NCBI RefSeq assembly: GCF_964355755.1
Contig: NC_092680.1
Span: 3,573,001-3,637,000, forward strand
Direction of reading: 5' to 3'
DNA: 64,000 nucleotides
Origin: Antedon mediterranea
Lineage: Eukaryota > Echinodermata > Crinoidea > Comatulida > Antedonidae
Shown here: positions 47,258-59,900 of the stretch, one piece after another
Position numbering within the stretch: position 1 is the first letter of the stretch
Layout of the letters: each line of letters opens with the position of its first letter
Translations under genes and position numbers: made by a program
Notes under the pieces: generated by a model
What the model saw: the letters and a program-made list of their open reading frames with translations, nothing else
Database searches by the model: none
What the model was told of the DNA's origin: nothing

Positions 47258-47491
47258 ATCGACAATGTTTTTCTGTAGGCGGCCTACTTGGGCCTACACT
47301 TATAGCTTAACTAATCAGTGATATCAATCAATGATTTAATACCAAAATAACAACTTCTCTTTCTCGGAAGTCTTCCTAATACAGTATTGTGACGAGACAT
47401 GACAACAATATCCATTTTAATTGATGGCCATTAACATTTTCAAATGTATGAACAATATAACAATATTTTTTTTTTGTTCTGATATATAAAA

Positions 47492-47662
47492 CAAAAGGCA
47501 AATTACTGAAAAATAGCAATGCTGTGGGTATCAGTGGCTGGATCTTAATGTAGATACAAAATAAAATAACCAAAACGACAAAGTAAAACAGCCAGCAGAC
47601 AAATTAGCAGAACTTTCGGGCAACACAAGCCCTTCATCAGTGCAAGTCCTGATATATAGAAT
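47492..47662 (-). ncRNA. Hammerhead-ribozyme-like core, Penelope-type remnant (copy 2)
   Basis: On the minus strand CTGATGA (47634-47640), then AGGGC-loop-GCCC, then GAAA (47614-47617) and GTTC: the conserved core order with a four-pair stem II. The surrounding ~150 bp (GTGGCTGGATCTTAATG on plus, AAGTAAAACAGC, GCCCTTCATCAGTGCAA) is shared with 51920-52072. Best preserved of the three copies. Stem III and the cleavage dinucleotide were not confirmed. Confidence 0.5.
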
Positions 47663-48519
47663 GTAAGATAAAGGTTGTACGAAATCAGATAAAAACGTCG
47701 ACTCAAAACAAGATTTTGATACCATTACTTTAACCACCTGTGGTTGTTAGGGGTGCACTAAGTATGATAAATGATAAATCAAGAAAGTTAGGCGCAGCAG
47801 CGAGTTTTGTGTGTTTGTTGATTACACTAAAATAAAAAAAGGCAGAAAGAGAAAATTGTAACGCATTGTTCACTGTGTCCATGTCTGCAGCGCATCAAAT
47901 TATGCCAACAGTCTTGTTCAGAGACGTAGGCTGGTTGCTGCTTTGCTAATCGGTATGGCGTTCATTTCAGCCAATTAGCATTTTTACAAATTTTAACATG
48001 TTAACACATTTTCTTGAAAGAAGTTCAAAAAATATATTTAAAAAAATGCACAAATTAGTCTCAAATCGTAGAAAAACAAATCAAAGTAGGTTAAAATGAA
48101 AGCTTCATATTACGTTATTCTATTCGTAACGTCATAAAAATGCATATTCGACGTTATTATTTTTCACGCTGCTGCCTTAGCCCGCTACGTCCCAGGAGGA
48201 TGAGTCATTAAGAAACCGAAAGTAAGGCAGCAGTTATAATATCTAAGGTTGACAGTTTTGCTAAAATGCATACTCGACTGTAATTTATAGGTACCACCAA
48301 AAAACGTCTGGGAAAGAGTCTAACAGTTGAATGACAAATTTGTGGTATTTATGAGTCCCATGATATTATATAATTCGCTGTCAGATGATACTTCACACTT
48401 GAATGAAGTATCTAGGCGTGATGAAGTGACCCCCAGACCTGACCTTAGCAATACAATAAACTAAAGTGACTGATATGAAACACAGACTGTGTAACAAAAA
48501 AAATAATATTTGTTCACAT

Positions 48520-48690
48520 ATAAAAAAAGAAAAGAAACTTTAATTATAACTCAAAAACCATTGTCTGACAGACAATTTAAGTATTTTTTGCTTTAAATTA
48601 CATTTTTTCAGGTAAAATAACTATTATGTGACAATAAAATGACACATTCAAACACAAATTTGAAATAAAAAATATTTTTCTTTAAAACTG
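48520..48690. repeat. Fragment of TTAA hairpin family 2
   Basis: TTTGCTTTAAATTACATTTT, TTCAGGTAAAATAACTATTA and TGTGACAATAAAATG match inner parts of the full copies; ends lost. Confidence 0.5.
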
Positions 48691-48842
48691 TTACATCAAT
48701 AAGCGAGCAGCGTTTTTTGTAAGAAATATTTCTTGTCTATATTCTGTTCTGTGATTTACCGTCATGGCGCAAAATACATGAGTTAATTGCATGCCTCGCT
48801 GGCTCGTACTTCACATTTTTTGTTTCCATTCACAAATTCAAG

Positions 48843-51800
48843 ATGGCGACTTGCATGTTTCGCACGCTGTCAACTCGTCATGTAATCCAGCGGTTGCTAG
48901 ATAACGCAAGGATATCTACATTAGGTAAGAAGCATATTTTCTATTTATTATGGACTAGAAGAAGTATCTTGTTCAGTTTAAATGACAAATATATTATTTA
49001 TTTTAATACATTACCTATCTGAAAAGCTAGGCCTAGCCTAGCTAGGCCTAGTAGGCTACTCCATCCATCATCTACTGTGTATCTGGTGCGTCTGTCTGGG
49101 GCCCATAGATTCTGCTCTGTACGTCTGATTACACACTAGGCCTAGGCTTAGCCTAGATAGGGAATCGGGAATGACTAGGCCTAAACTTTTAAAATGTCAT
49201 CATGGCTTGATATCATTGCATGCATGATTGATAATGTACACAATACCTGGCTAGGTAAGCTTACTACTACTATACTACTGATATTTAATAATACTAAAAA
49301 GTACTCTACTAGGCCTACTACTACTAGCGGTCACAGTGCATTTCGGCCGCCAATCATTTCGGCCGCCGGTTATGGAACGATCAAATTCTTGAAACTCCAA
49401 AAAGGACAAAATATAGCATGATCATTTCGGCCGCCAGGTATGGCGCGCCAAATTGAAATAGCCAGAAATAACTGTACAGTACTACAGTGCAAAAAATAAC
49501 TTTACCAAGTCTATGGAACGCCACAGAGAACTATGATCATTTAAACCAGAGATCAGTTGTGCAATGGGCTAAATACATTTTTTTTGCCGTAGATTTAAAG
49601 TTATATTACGGTATTTTACCATCTGAATATTTTGGTCAAAATAAATATTGATTAAATGTTTATTTATATTTTTATTTTACAGGTCCTGAAGATGCGCGTG
49701 CTTTGTAAAAATGTTTATTTATGAATATAATAAATGTAAAACATACGAATAAGTGTTTTTGACTGGCACATAAAAAAAAACCTCCTTGGCAAAGTGCACG
49801 CCATAAATTATGGCATAAATATCGCTGCTGTTTTTCTGGAATTGAAGACCGCCGATTCGGCTTAATAATACAGTGTTTAGTAAAAATAACATTTTAAACA
49901 CACATGGCGTGTCATACATATTCAAGAATAATTACAATTCTGGCGGCCGAAATGAACAATACATATTTTGTCTTTTTTGGCGTTTCATGAATTTGGCAAT
50001 TCCCTAACCGGCGGCCGAAATGACTGGCGGCCGAAATGATCAGACACCCTACTAGCTAGGGCCGGCCTACGTACGTACCAGACAGTACAGTACTACCACC
50101 ACTACTAGTACTACCCAGGCCTACCGCCAGTGCCCTGAGACTGATGGAGTCCCAACTGCAACTGCATTAAAAGTGGTGAAGTCGGATTCCTGGTGGTGCA
50201 GCCATGACAGCCTATGCCACCAAGAGAATTTTATATATAAAATAATGTAAGTTAAATAAATAATTAATGGAATAATGTTTTATTTATAGGAAGAAGAACT
50301 CTACTCTCAGAGGCTTATTATGGAAATGAAATTTGGCAGAAACGAAAAAGGCTAGCTATGGACATGGGTAAAATATGAATGTGCTGTTGATACAATATTC
50401 TAAACAAGAATTCTTTCCATTGTCAACACCATCATTTATTAACAGTTGGAATATTTATTGTATTATTTATTTTATATTATTGATTTCTATTTCAAATTCA
50501 GTTGAACTACAATTGAAATTAGATCGAGACTTTGTAGATTTGAAAAAGCCTGTTCCATCAATTGAACTACATATAGTAAGTGTAATTTAAACCAATTATT
50601 AATTATTATAACATAATTTTCAAATGTAAGTACATATGTACCACAGCTATAAGAACGATTAATTATTTAATTTATTTATGTTTTTTCCCCCTCTAGTTTG
50701 TTGATAATATTATGACAACAGCTCAACTCCAGACAGGAGAACAATACTTATACTGGTAGGGTCACTGGTTGATAAAAGAGTTTTGGGGAAAAAGGCATAT
50801 ATACTTGGGAGAGGTCATAATGAAACATCAGTATTTATTCAAATGTCTCTATTCTGCATAAATACCTACAGTACAATAAATTAGTTTTTTTAATTCTTGT
50901 CAATTTATGTTTTTGATAATAATAAAATTAATGTTAAATATTGTTTTGTCTCCAGTCATCGGCACTCCATTGTTGCCAGACATTTGCGAAAGGCAACAAT
51001 TCATGCATGGTTCAGGGCGTGTATACGCTTGAATGAGCCGGAACGCGCTTTCAAGACACTTCTAAACAAGGTAAATCCATGTTTTAATGGTTAAACTATG
51101 ATAGTGCATCATTTGCTTCAGCAACTCAACTCCCAATACCGGACACCTTTGGGCTGGCAAAATATGTCTGGTTTTCTGGAAAGTCTGGTATTCATTCAGA
51201 ATGTGTGTTTAATGGTAAAGAGGAATTTAACCTTTTAGACTTCGTCATTATTTCTAAGATATGGCTAGTTATATTCTCAAAAAACGTCCTGTCTGTAACA
51301 AAAAAATACTGTGGAATGCACCATTAAATTTGAAAAATAAACTAAATATAATCACTCACTTATCTGTAGATCAACTATGGCTTGTTTCCGGACATGATGA
51401 TGTTCAACATTCTTCTTAATATGTTCTTGAAAATCGAAGATTATGCAAGTGAGTTTTGTTCTGGGAAATGTTTAAAAGTACTTAATTATTTTAATGTTTA
51501 TTTTACAATGTCGAAATTGTTTGCAGTTACTCAGTTTCTTGTTGTAATTGTAGATGGTGAATAAGTTGTTTTTATTTTGTCTGTTTTGGGTTGACCAACT
51601 ATCATTGTTTAGCACCTGTTTGGCATTTCCTTGCCTTTTATATTGCATATATTTTGAAGAAATTTGAATAATTAAAACACATATATTTAAAAAGCAATAC
51701 AATTTTATTTAACAAAAACAGTGCTGTCTTCTGTTTTGTAATAAAAGGGTCAATTTGATATCATTCTGTATGTTTACAGATGCAGCAATGGTTGCTATGG

Positions 51801-53432
51801 AGATGATGCACACAGAGGTTTTAGACGACACAGCACCTTTATCGCAGCACCTAGCATTGTATGCCTGTCTAAAGTATTTGTCAAGTGGAACCGAAATCGA
51901 AGTACGTTTATATATAAATCCAAAGGCAAAGTACTAAAAATTATGTCAGTGGCTGGATCTTAATGGAGATGCAAAATAAAATAAGCAAAAAGCTAAATCA
52001 AAATAATAAGTAAAACAGCAAGAAAAATTAGAGCTTGCGGGAAACACTAGCCCTTCATCAGTGCAATATGTTTTATATATATAAATGATACAAATTAAAT
52101 AATATGATATACACATTGGGTACATTATTATTATTAATATTTATCTGTAGGATCATCAACTACCACATTTGGGAATGACCTTAGCAGATGCAACTAGAGG
52201 TCAATCGAGTCTCTTTTACAGAAGTTATCATGTAATTGGCTATAGTATGGTACCTACAAGACTAGACCAAGGTCTAAAAGCTCTACACAAAATTGCTGCA
52301 TTGGCAGAAAAGGATTGTATTTTACAAGATGCAGTGAGTTTTTTTCATTTCATTTCTTTATTATGTCCTTTTATCACTTTGTGGTCATCCTTTTTATGTT
52401 GTCTCTCCATAAACTCACATTTACACAGTTATGTGATGTACTAGTACACAGGGGTAACCCCCTACTCATCGAGCAAGATGTACTAGTGCACATGAGCAGT
52501 TTATAGCCCTTAGCCGAGAAGACTCATTCTACCACCAGAACCATGGAATGAGTGAGCTTCGAACCCTTGCCAATGTTATGGCTACGTAATTACAGTTCCA
52601 CTGTCTTAACCGTTCGGTCACTCACACTATTTTTGTTTCTTTTTTTAAAAATTCAATTAAATTATATTTAATACATTTGCTTAGGTCTCCAAGTTACAGA
52701 GTGCTGTTGAAAATTCAGATAATGAACAATTACAAGAATCGCTCCAGGCAAGTACCAGCAATTTATTTAAATTTTAGCTAATAATTAATATTTAACAACA
52801 AAGTGTTCACATTTAATTGATTTAATTAATATTTAACAACAGGTTTAAAAAAAAAAACTATGTATCCTTTAAGTTTAATTGTTGTAATGTTTAGCTTGAA
52901 AAAAAAAGTAATTGTAATTTAAAAAAACATTCTGAAATTTGCTGAATAAGTAAGCTTTTAAATTAATTTAAAATTAAATTAAAAATTCAATGAATCAAAT
53001 ATTGTTGAATGATGTCAAAAGATATATTTTATGTTCCTTTAATTCATCTTCTAGGAAACTGTCCATAAACTAAACGAAAATAATTCAATAATTGATAAAC
53101 CAGTTGACGATCTTCTTCAAGATTTAGTTAAAAATATTCCAAACTTGGAAACAAAAGACATTGAACAGTATCCAACAACATTATTAGAATGGCATGAATC
53201 CAATGTACACGCAGTGCAAAGACAGCGTGAGGCTAAAGAAGCCTACATTCGATCACTGAAAGAGGCTAGGTTGGAGAAGCTACTGCAGGAGACGGGAGGC
53301 ATTAAGTACTGGCTCAACAAACGTGAGCAAGGGAATACACAAACTGAAGAAAAGAAGGATTCATTTGAGGATGTAGAATATATAGATAAAGAACAACTTG
53401 CTGAAGAAATTGAAAATACCAACAGGTTGTAA
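48843..53432 (+). CDS. MRPS27: Mitochondrial ribosomal protein S27
   Basis: Ten exons: 48843-48924, 50290-50367, 50502-50575, 50697-50755, 50956-51070, 51370-51448, 51780-51901, 52151-52333, 52685-52747, 53055-53432; 410 residues (human 414). A PPR-type protein of the mitochondrial small ribosomal subunit. The first ~30 residues are Arg-rich without acids up to RLLD, fitting a matrix-targeting presequence (MATCMFRTLSTRHVIQRLL). Landmarks shared with the family: LLSEAYYGNEIW, helical repeats around HSIVARHLRKATIHAWFRAC, INYGLFPDMMMFNILLNMFL, then a basic, charged C-terminal coiled coil (NVHAVQRQREAKEAYI). The intron after exon 9 uses a GC donor (CAG|GCAAGT). Intron 1 contains a foldback transposon, intron 7 a Penelope-type remnant. 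Two AATAAA signals follow at 53865 and 53875. Confidence 0.93.
49329..50048. mobile_element. Foldback element with CGGCCG-rich long TIRs, 720 bp
   Basis: Arms of ~108 bp are imperfect inverted repeats (roughly 80% by eye); each arm contains three ATTTCGGCCGCC boxes at matching spacing. The element is flanked by identical 8-bp CTACTAGC (49321-49328 and 50049-50056), a plausible target-site duplication of hAT or P-type length. The interior has TTTTACAG followed by a short frame (GPEDARAL-stop), possibly the relic of a last exon. Inserted in MRPS27 intron 1. Confidence 0.8.
51920..52072 (-). ncRNA. Hammerhead-like core, Penelope-type remnant (copy 3, decayed)
   Basis: CTGATGA at 52055-52061 (minus), GGGC..CCC helix, then GCAA in place of GAAA at 52035-52038. 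The A-to-C change at the conserved position should abolish activity. Same flanking modules as 47492-47662. In MRPS27 intron 7. Confidence 0.45.
52440..52630 (-). mobile_element. SINE-like element S1, minus orientation (fragment)
   Basis: Reverse complement of the 26010 element: GTAACCCCCTACTC, TTCTACCACCAGAACCATGG, AATTACAGTTCCACTGTC, GGTCACTCAC. In MRPS27 intron 8. Confidence 0.7.
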
Positions 53433-53864
53433 AGTTATCTTGAACTGTGGTTTACTATTAGATAATATCAATGACTGCCTCGTCAGAGAGTATTCTGTGC
53501 CGCCATGGTCTACACACATAGCGCCATGGTCTACACACTTGGCACCTAACAAAATTCCATACAAAACACTAGTGTTGAGACTTGTGCGTGTAAGAATTAA
53601 ATTACGATTTATGGGGTAGTTACTTTATATTTCAATTACAGTGAAACCAGAGAAAGTGTTCTCTTAGTAGGGGTGTCCCACTTATTATGGTCATGCAGTA
53701 TGGAAGGCAAAAGTGTTAAAAACATGATTTAATGGTTGACATGAACTTGGCATGCAATGATTTTGGAAATCATAATCATGCATTGTACTGTATGATTTTT
53801 GTAAGAGCATTAAAGTTTATTTTACATCTAAATTCTGTGTAATGCACTAAACCAATGTTTGCTA

Positions 53865-53910
53865 AATAAACAACAATAAATACAGTACTGTAATGTGGTA
53901 TCAATTTATT
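53865..53910. terminator. Convergent poly(A) signals of MRPS27 and SKIC3
   Basis: Plus-strand AATAAA at 53865-53870 and 53875-53880, and minus-strand AATAAA at 53905-53910 (58 nt downstream of the SKIC3 stop). Cleavage 15-30 nt downstream would make the two 3' UTRs abut or overlap. Confidence 0.6.
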
Positions 53911-53967
53911 TTAATTCAGTCAACATTTCAACTAGAGTCATTACAGTAGGTCCTCTTAGCAGCACGA

Positions 53968-56900
53968 CTAGTCTAGCTGATCCAGTAATTGACTTAGTAA
54001 GTCAACCGTATTATCTCCTTGCATCCTGGCTTCTTCCACTACACCCTGACAAAATGGATTTAATGGATAGAAATTAGCCAAGTAAATGTATATACCTTAC
54101 TCCATGTATATACTGTATTAATATTTCCATTATAGATTCAAATACTCTCAATCAATCAAGAAACTGGGACTTCTGATAGTTTTAACCATTAAATACAACA
54201 AAACACGAATTTTTTTTAAATCTTCGGTAGTGGTGTACAGATACAAGAACTTACTTAACTTAGCCTTCTGTTTGACCTGTTTCAAGGAGGTCAACATTAG
54301 CCTTCTGTTTGACCCGTGTCAAGGAGGTCAACATAAGCCCTCTGTTTGACCTGTGCCAAGGAGGTCAACATTAGCCTTCTGTTTGACCTGCAAAACTGTG
54401 CTGGTGATAGGTACTTACCTTTGCAGCTTCCTTATTGCCTTTAGCAATAAGTAGCTTGACTATGTAGAAACGTGCAAGTTTAGCCTCTAATGAAGCCTTG
54501 TCATCTGCACACTCTATGGATTGTTGGAAACACCATTTTGCTTGCCTATTAACAAGAAAGAAGACATTTTCTAGGCTTAATAATGAGTACATTTTGCCAT
54601 TATTTATTTATCATAGTAACATACTTTAAAATGGGCTATATGAATTATGTGAATTTAGTGTGTTATATATACACAGTATTTCATTTTACCTGGGTTCATC
54701 ATTGTAAAAATGTAGGCCCTGAATTAGCCAGGCAACTGAGCATTCCTTATCAATCTTCAATGCCTCCGATGTGCTCTCTAGTAGCAGGTTATCCCAGTAC
54801 TCGCTGCTCTCCTCTCTATGATGTTGGGCTAGCAATGCTAGCCTCATTAAGGACACTGCTTTATCAACTGAGCTGCATTGGAGTGCCTGTCTGTAACAAG
54901 ACTCAGCATCTGTGATGCATTGTTCTTCAAAATACTGGCCCAGAACCTATAATCGATAATCATATACTGACTGATTTAATATTACAGTAATTTATGAATA
55001 ATCACAGAACATATAATTGGTCTTGAAAATAGTTTATATGCCAGAAAACAACGTATCATAGCCATATCCCAGTGTAGCATAACCAATTTTTACACAATTC
55101 CACCTCATTGCTACATTTATCAAATGGTATAGTAAAAAACACAATACAATTGATTTCTTCTCCTAGTTGTTGCTAATCAAACTTGGCAATAGTATTTTAG
55201 TATTAGTGTTTTACCTGCCATGGCAACGACTGGTTTTCATCATCCAGTGTGCATTTCTTGAGCCATCCAACATCCGTTTCAGAGATTTCTTGTCGAGGTT
55301 TTCTTAATAAAACTGCTTGAGCTTTTAAACGGTTCAAGATATTTGTAATGGCTGGTTCACTTATAAACACTTGGGCCTTGAGAAAAAGAAATTATTATTC
55401 GAATTATAAAAGGTAAAGCACTGAGGCATAAAATTGTAATAGGACATTTTATAAGACTAATTTTACACAATGGAATTATACATGACACTAATTGCAATGG
55501 TTAAAAAACCTCTACTGCCAAGAATTTGTAATAATGCACAAGTCAGAGTGCGTTAGTGGAGATACGCTGCACTCGAGGGTATTTACAATGTTGCGACATG
55601 CACAAGGCGCAGCTGATTGCAAGTTGCACAACATTGTGAATACTCGAGGCCTGGCCTACCACGGCAACCACAACTGCTCGGCCTATACGATTTACATGCA
55701 GTGCTGTTATGCTGTAAAAAAATAATGAGCACACACATGACTCATTTCAGCACGTCTGATTGGCTACATCCTTGACCCCATATTATTCTAGTTAACACCA
55801 ACCACAGATGACCACTGTGGTGAGGACTTTAATATACGATTTTAAATCATACATCTCAACTGATAAACATTTCTATTTAAAATGTTAATGTTTTACTTAC
55901 ATTAATACAGAATGACTGTGCTTGTTCATATTTGCCATCTTTTATAAGAGTGGCTGCCAGGTGAAGTGCACCCCATTGCTGAAGGGAAGTATTGCATTCA
56001 GACTCAGCTGAAATAAAAATTGTAACATTTTAAAGCTCTGTCTACACTATCAAACTTGATGTGACAAAAAAATGTGATATTCCCATATACATGGACACGA
56101 TGGTATCATATCACTACAATATTTAGGCATATCACTACCATATTTGGGCACATCACACTTTTGTTTGATAGTGTAAAAGTTACTCTCTATTATGTAAATG
56201 TACATAGTTGTTGATTTTAGTTTAGCAAGAATTTGGAATTTGGATAGGAACTCTTTATTAAGGCACTCAAAGGAGACAACCAGCACTTGTTCTTTGGACT
56301 ATGGTAAGAGGTTCTTTATTTTACACATGTGGTCTTTGACGCCTTGGCGACAGGTGTTCTATAAAGTACAGCCAAGTAGAACAAGTATTCTCGAGGGACT
56401 GTAATTGTAGGTCCAGCATGCACGAAATTGATAAAAGCACATTTTGAAACGATCACACTATCTGGTTGAAGCAGACTGGGAGAACCCGGGACAACATTAG
56501 GGACCTATCCTGAAAAATTCAGCTTTACCATATTTATTTCTACCTCAAAGCCTAATACTCCTCGACTATAAGTTTAATAATACTACTTTCTCTACATACA
56601 TTCTTTCTAGACACCACACCAATTATTTTATGAAAAAAACACATGAATGTGACATGACCGAACAACAAAATTGAGCCTTCTGGCGAGCTTAGGAATCTTA
56701 CCAAGTTGCAGGATAAACTGTGCTAAGTTTGATGTTTCTGATATTCTGCCATGGATGACCGCCTCAGCTAGGTAGCTTGATGATAGTGTAGTCCAAGCTG
56801 CTGTACTGTCTTAAGATACAGAAAAGAAACAGATAATATTATATCTTTTAACTTGACGCATATCTACAATTTTCAGATACCCCAAAATGTTGTACTGTAC

Positions 56901-59900
56901 TATTTTCTTTTTTTTAAATTCTTCCCAGATTGAAGCTACATTTACACTTGCTATGGTGCAGTTTAATTGTTTTTGTTTTCATTATTTAACAAAATAGCAA
57001 AGTTTGATGTGCACAAATATGGTAGCTCAAATACGGTAGTGATATGACATCATCATGTCCATATATGGGCACATCACATGTTTTTGTCACATAAAGTTTG
57101 ATAGTGTAGACAGCGGTTTAGGAATAACATAGATTCTATACTTCTATTATTGTTACAACTGGTCTGTGTCAATTGGCCTTAATCAATCGTTTTAAGGAAG
57201 TCCCTTTTGGTAATATTTACCTGGATAAAGGTGAACACTTCTCTGAGCTGAAATCAAACAGCTTCTGCCGTCCTTCTTCACATGCTGACCACTAAACAAC
57301 TCAGCTACAGCCATGTGCACAAATATGTCCTACAAAAGAAAATACAATCATAAAGCAGCTCTGTCTACACTATCAAAGTTTATGTGACAAACAAAATATG
57401 ATGTGCCCACCATATGGACATGATGATGTCATATCACTACCATATTTGGGCACATCATACTTTTTTTGTAAAACTAGATTGATAGTGTATACAATAATAG
57501 TTATATACAGATAAAAGAAATATATGTAATTGTTGATTCTAAGTTTGGTATACACCACTTGTACCATGAGAAGAACAGAAATTTAGCTGTTACAACAGCT
57601 GATTTTCTAATATAATGGGTAATAGAGTATTAATGCACCTGTAGGTTTTGAACACGCCTTCTCATTTACCAGTCCTTGATTACATCTCTTGGGTACAATA
57701 ATTAATTCAATATTAATTCAATATTTTTTTTTCCCCCCGATATTACAACTATTTAGTAAGTTTACCTTTGAAGACTTAATTTCTAGATTAGAAGCAATCT
57801 TGCTACATCTTGCAGCTGCCTGGAAAAATAAGTGAAATGTTGAGAAGATTAGATGTATACGTAATTATATAAAAATACGGTAAAATCTGTGCTGCAGTGC
57901 TGGAGATGCTAGTTCATTTGCAAAATATTTCACAAACTTAAATATCCTAAAAACTTAATCTCCTACTACAATTTTTAATAACAAATAATGTCTAAATGTG
58001 ATAGTTAATAATCATTTTCTATAGAAACCATGAATAATCAATGTATCTACCTTGGCTTTTTCAGGTGACAGTTGTAGAAGCAAATGAGACATTTTATTCC
58101 ACAGCCTAGCATTGCTTGGGTGACTACAGAAAATGTGAACAAATGTATTTTTTATTTCCAAAATATTAAAATACAAAAGTTAATGAAGTATTTGTTAACA
58201 ATTTATCTACACTAATATTAAATGTGAATTAAAATATGAAATTATCAATATATATGTAATAGAATATTCACAATATATAAATTCAAATTGGATAACATTA
58301 TAATTATTACTCTTTTCATTTATTATCATTTATTAACAGTATGTTGCATTCATTTACCTGTGAACAGCCTTTGAAATTTGCTGATAAGCTGATTTGCCTT
58401 CTCCCTTAAAAAAAAAAAATTGTTTTACAAAAAAAGCATTGATTGAAAATAAGTAGTCAAGTTAAATATTAGTTCAGATCTCACTTTCTCAATTATTGTC
58501 AAGTAAGAAGTGAAAAGAAGATGGCTTCAACATTAATATTAACTTAAAATAGTAATGAGGTAGTGAAAAACTATTAGAAGATTCAAATTGTGGATTAGAA
58601 TAAAATAATACAAATTATAACAAAAAGAAAACAATATTATTTGCACTAAGTGAACAAAATAATATTTGACTATTACATGATGTGGTAACAGAGATTAAAA
58701 AGCATTATATGTAATTGAGAAGGCTTTGTCATAGCATATTTAGAAATTGGGGTAATCACAAAATCTATCACAATGTACAGTGGTTTATAAAGACTATTTA
58801 TTCTGCTCTATTGTAATATTTTATGTCGCATAGTGCACTTGTAAAAAGACACTAATAATTACCTGCAAAACAGACACACAAGCTGCTATAAAACACACAT
58901 CCTCCAACATCGTTGGATCGTTAGCAAATTTAAACAGCTCTGTGAGGGCAGCAGATGCTAACTCAAGATCGTTATGCGTGATAGCTAGTGCACACAAAGC
59001 CAGAAGACCGTCTACCGAGGGTGGAGAAAGTTGAGAACACTGGAATAGAACAGTCTTAGCCTGGTCTGGATCTTGTGTCACCATACCCATAGCAGACAGA
59101 ACATGCCCTTTGTCTTCCATACTGTCAGTCAATTCAAATGCTTGTTCATACGCTGGAGAGTATAACATTTTGTTCAAATAAACTTTTTTTCATTAGTTAT
59201 CCAAGCTGTACAGTGGCTTTGTGTATACTACTACACTGGGGTAACTCCCTACTCATTTCAAAAGATGTACTAGGTTCTTTACAGTACATATGAGCGAGAT
59301 GTGTACACTGGACCTACAGTTTATAGTCTATATATACTTTATATTAAGACTCGTTCTACCACCAGAACCATGAAGCTAGTGTGCCTTGAACCATTGCTGA
59401 TGGTATGGCTACGTAATTACAGTTCCACTGTCTTAACCGCTCAGCCACACACTCAAAATATTATAGATATATTAAAATGCTTATAGACAATGACTTATTG
59501 CAAGCTAGTTCGTTTGGCTGAATGGTATAGACTTCAGTTTGTGGAGCTGGTGGGCTCCATTTGAAGCTCATCAACCTTATTATTGTGTGTTTCTCTTGTA
59601 ATGGTCAAGAGAGATTATTTATTTGTTCAGTTATATTTAGGTTAATATCAGCTACAGTACCTTGCAATCTCTCATATTTTCTGAGAAAGGGGAGGGGGGA
59701 ATACGCATCTAGGATTTATCCCAGGCTGTTCAAATTTCCTATCTTGTACAGTGCAAGAGCTAAGCCACACACATTTCAACTAAGTTACTTATGTACTTAC
59801 CCTGGTAGCTTTCAGTGTATTTTCCTATCTTGTAGAGTGATAGAGCTAACCCACACACATCCTCAAATACTATCAATGGACTAATCCTCTGATATTCTTC

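Larger units (their letters stand above)
47258..48842. other. Intergenic region STARD5-like B / MRPS27
   Basis: Contains a Penelope-type remnant with hammerhead core (47492-47662), a family-2 hairpin fragment (~48520-48690), and presumably the MRPS27 promoter just above 48843. No exon seen. Confidence 0.6.

Noticed and set aside
51472-51702. Frames in MRPS27 intron 6
   Set aside because: No similarity to the protein; the intron borders are clear.
54583-54915. Plus-strand 110-codon frame
   Set aside because: Antisense of the SKIC3 exon 54690-54946.
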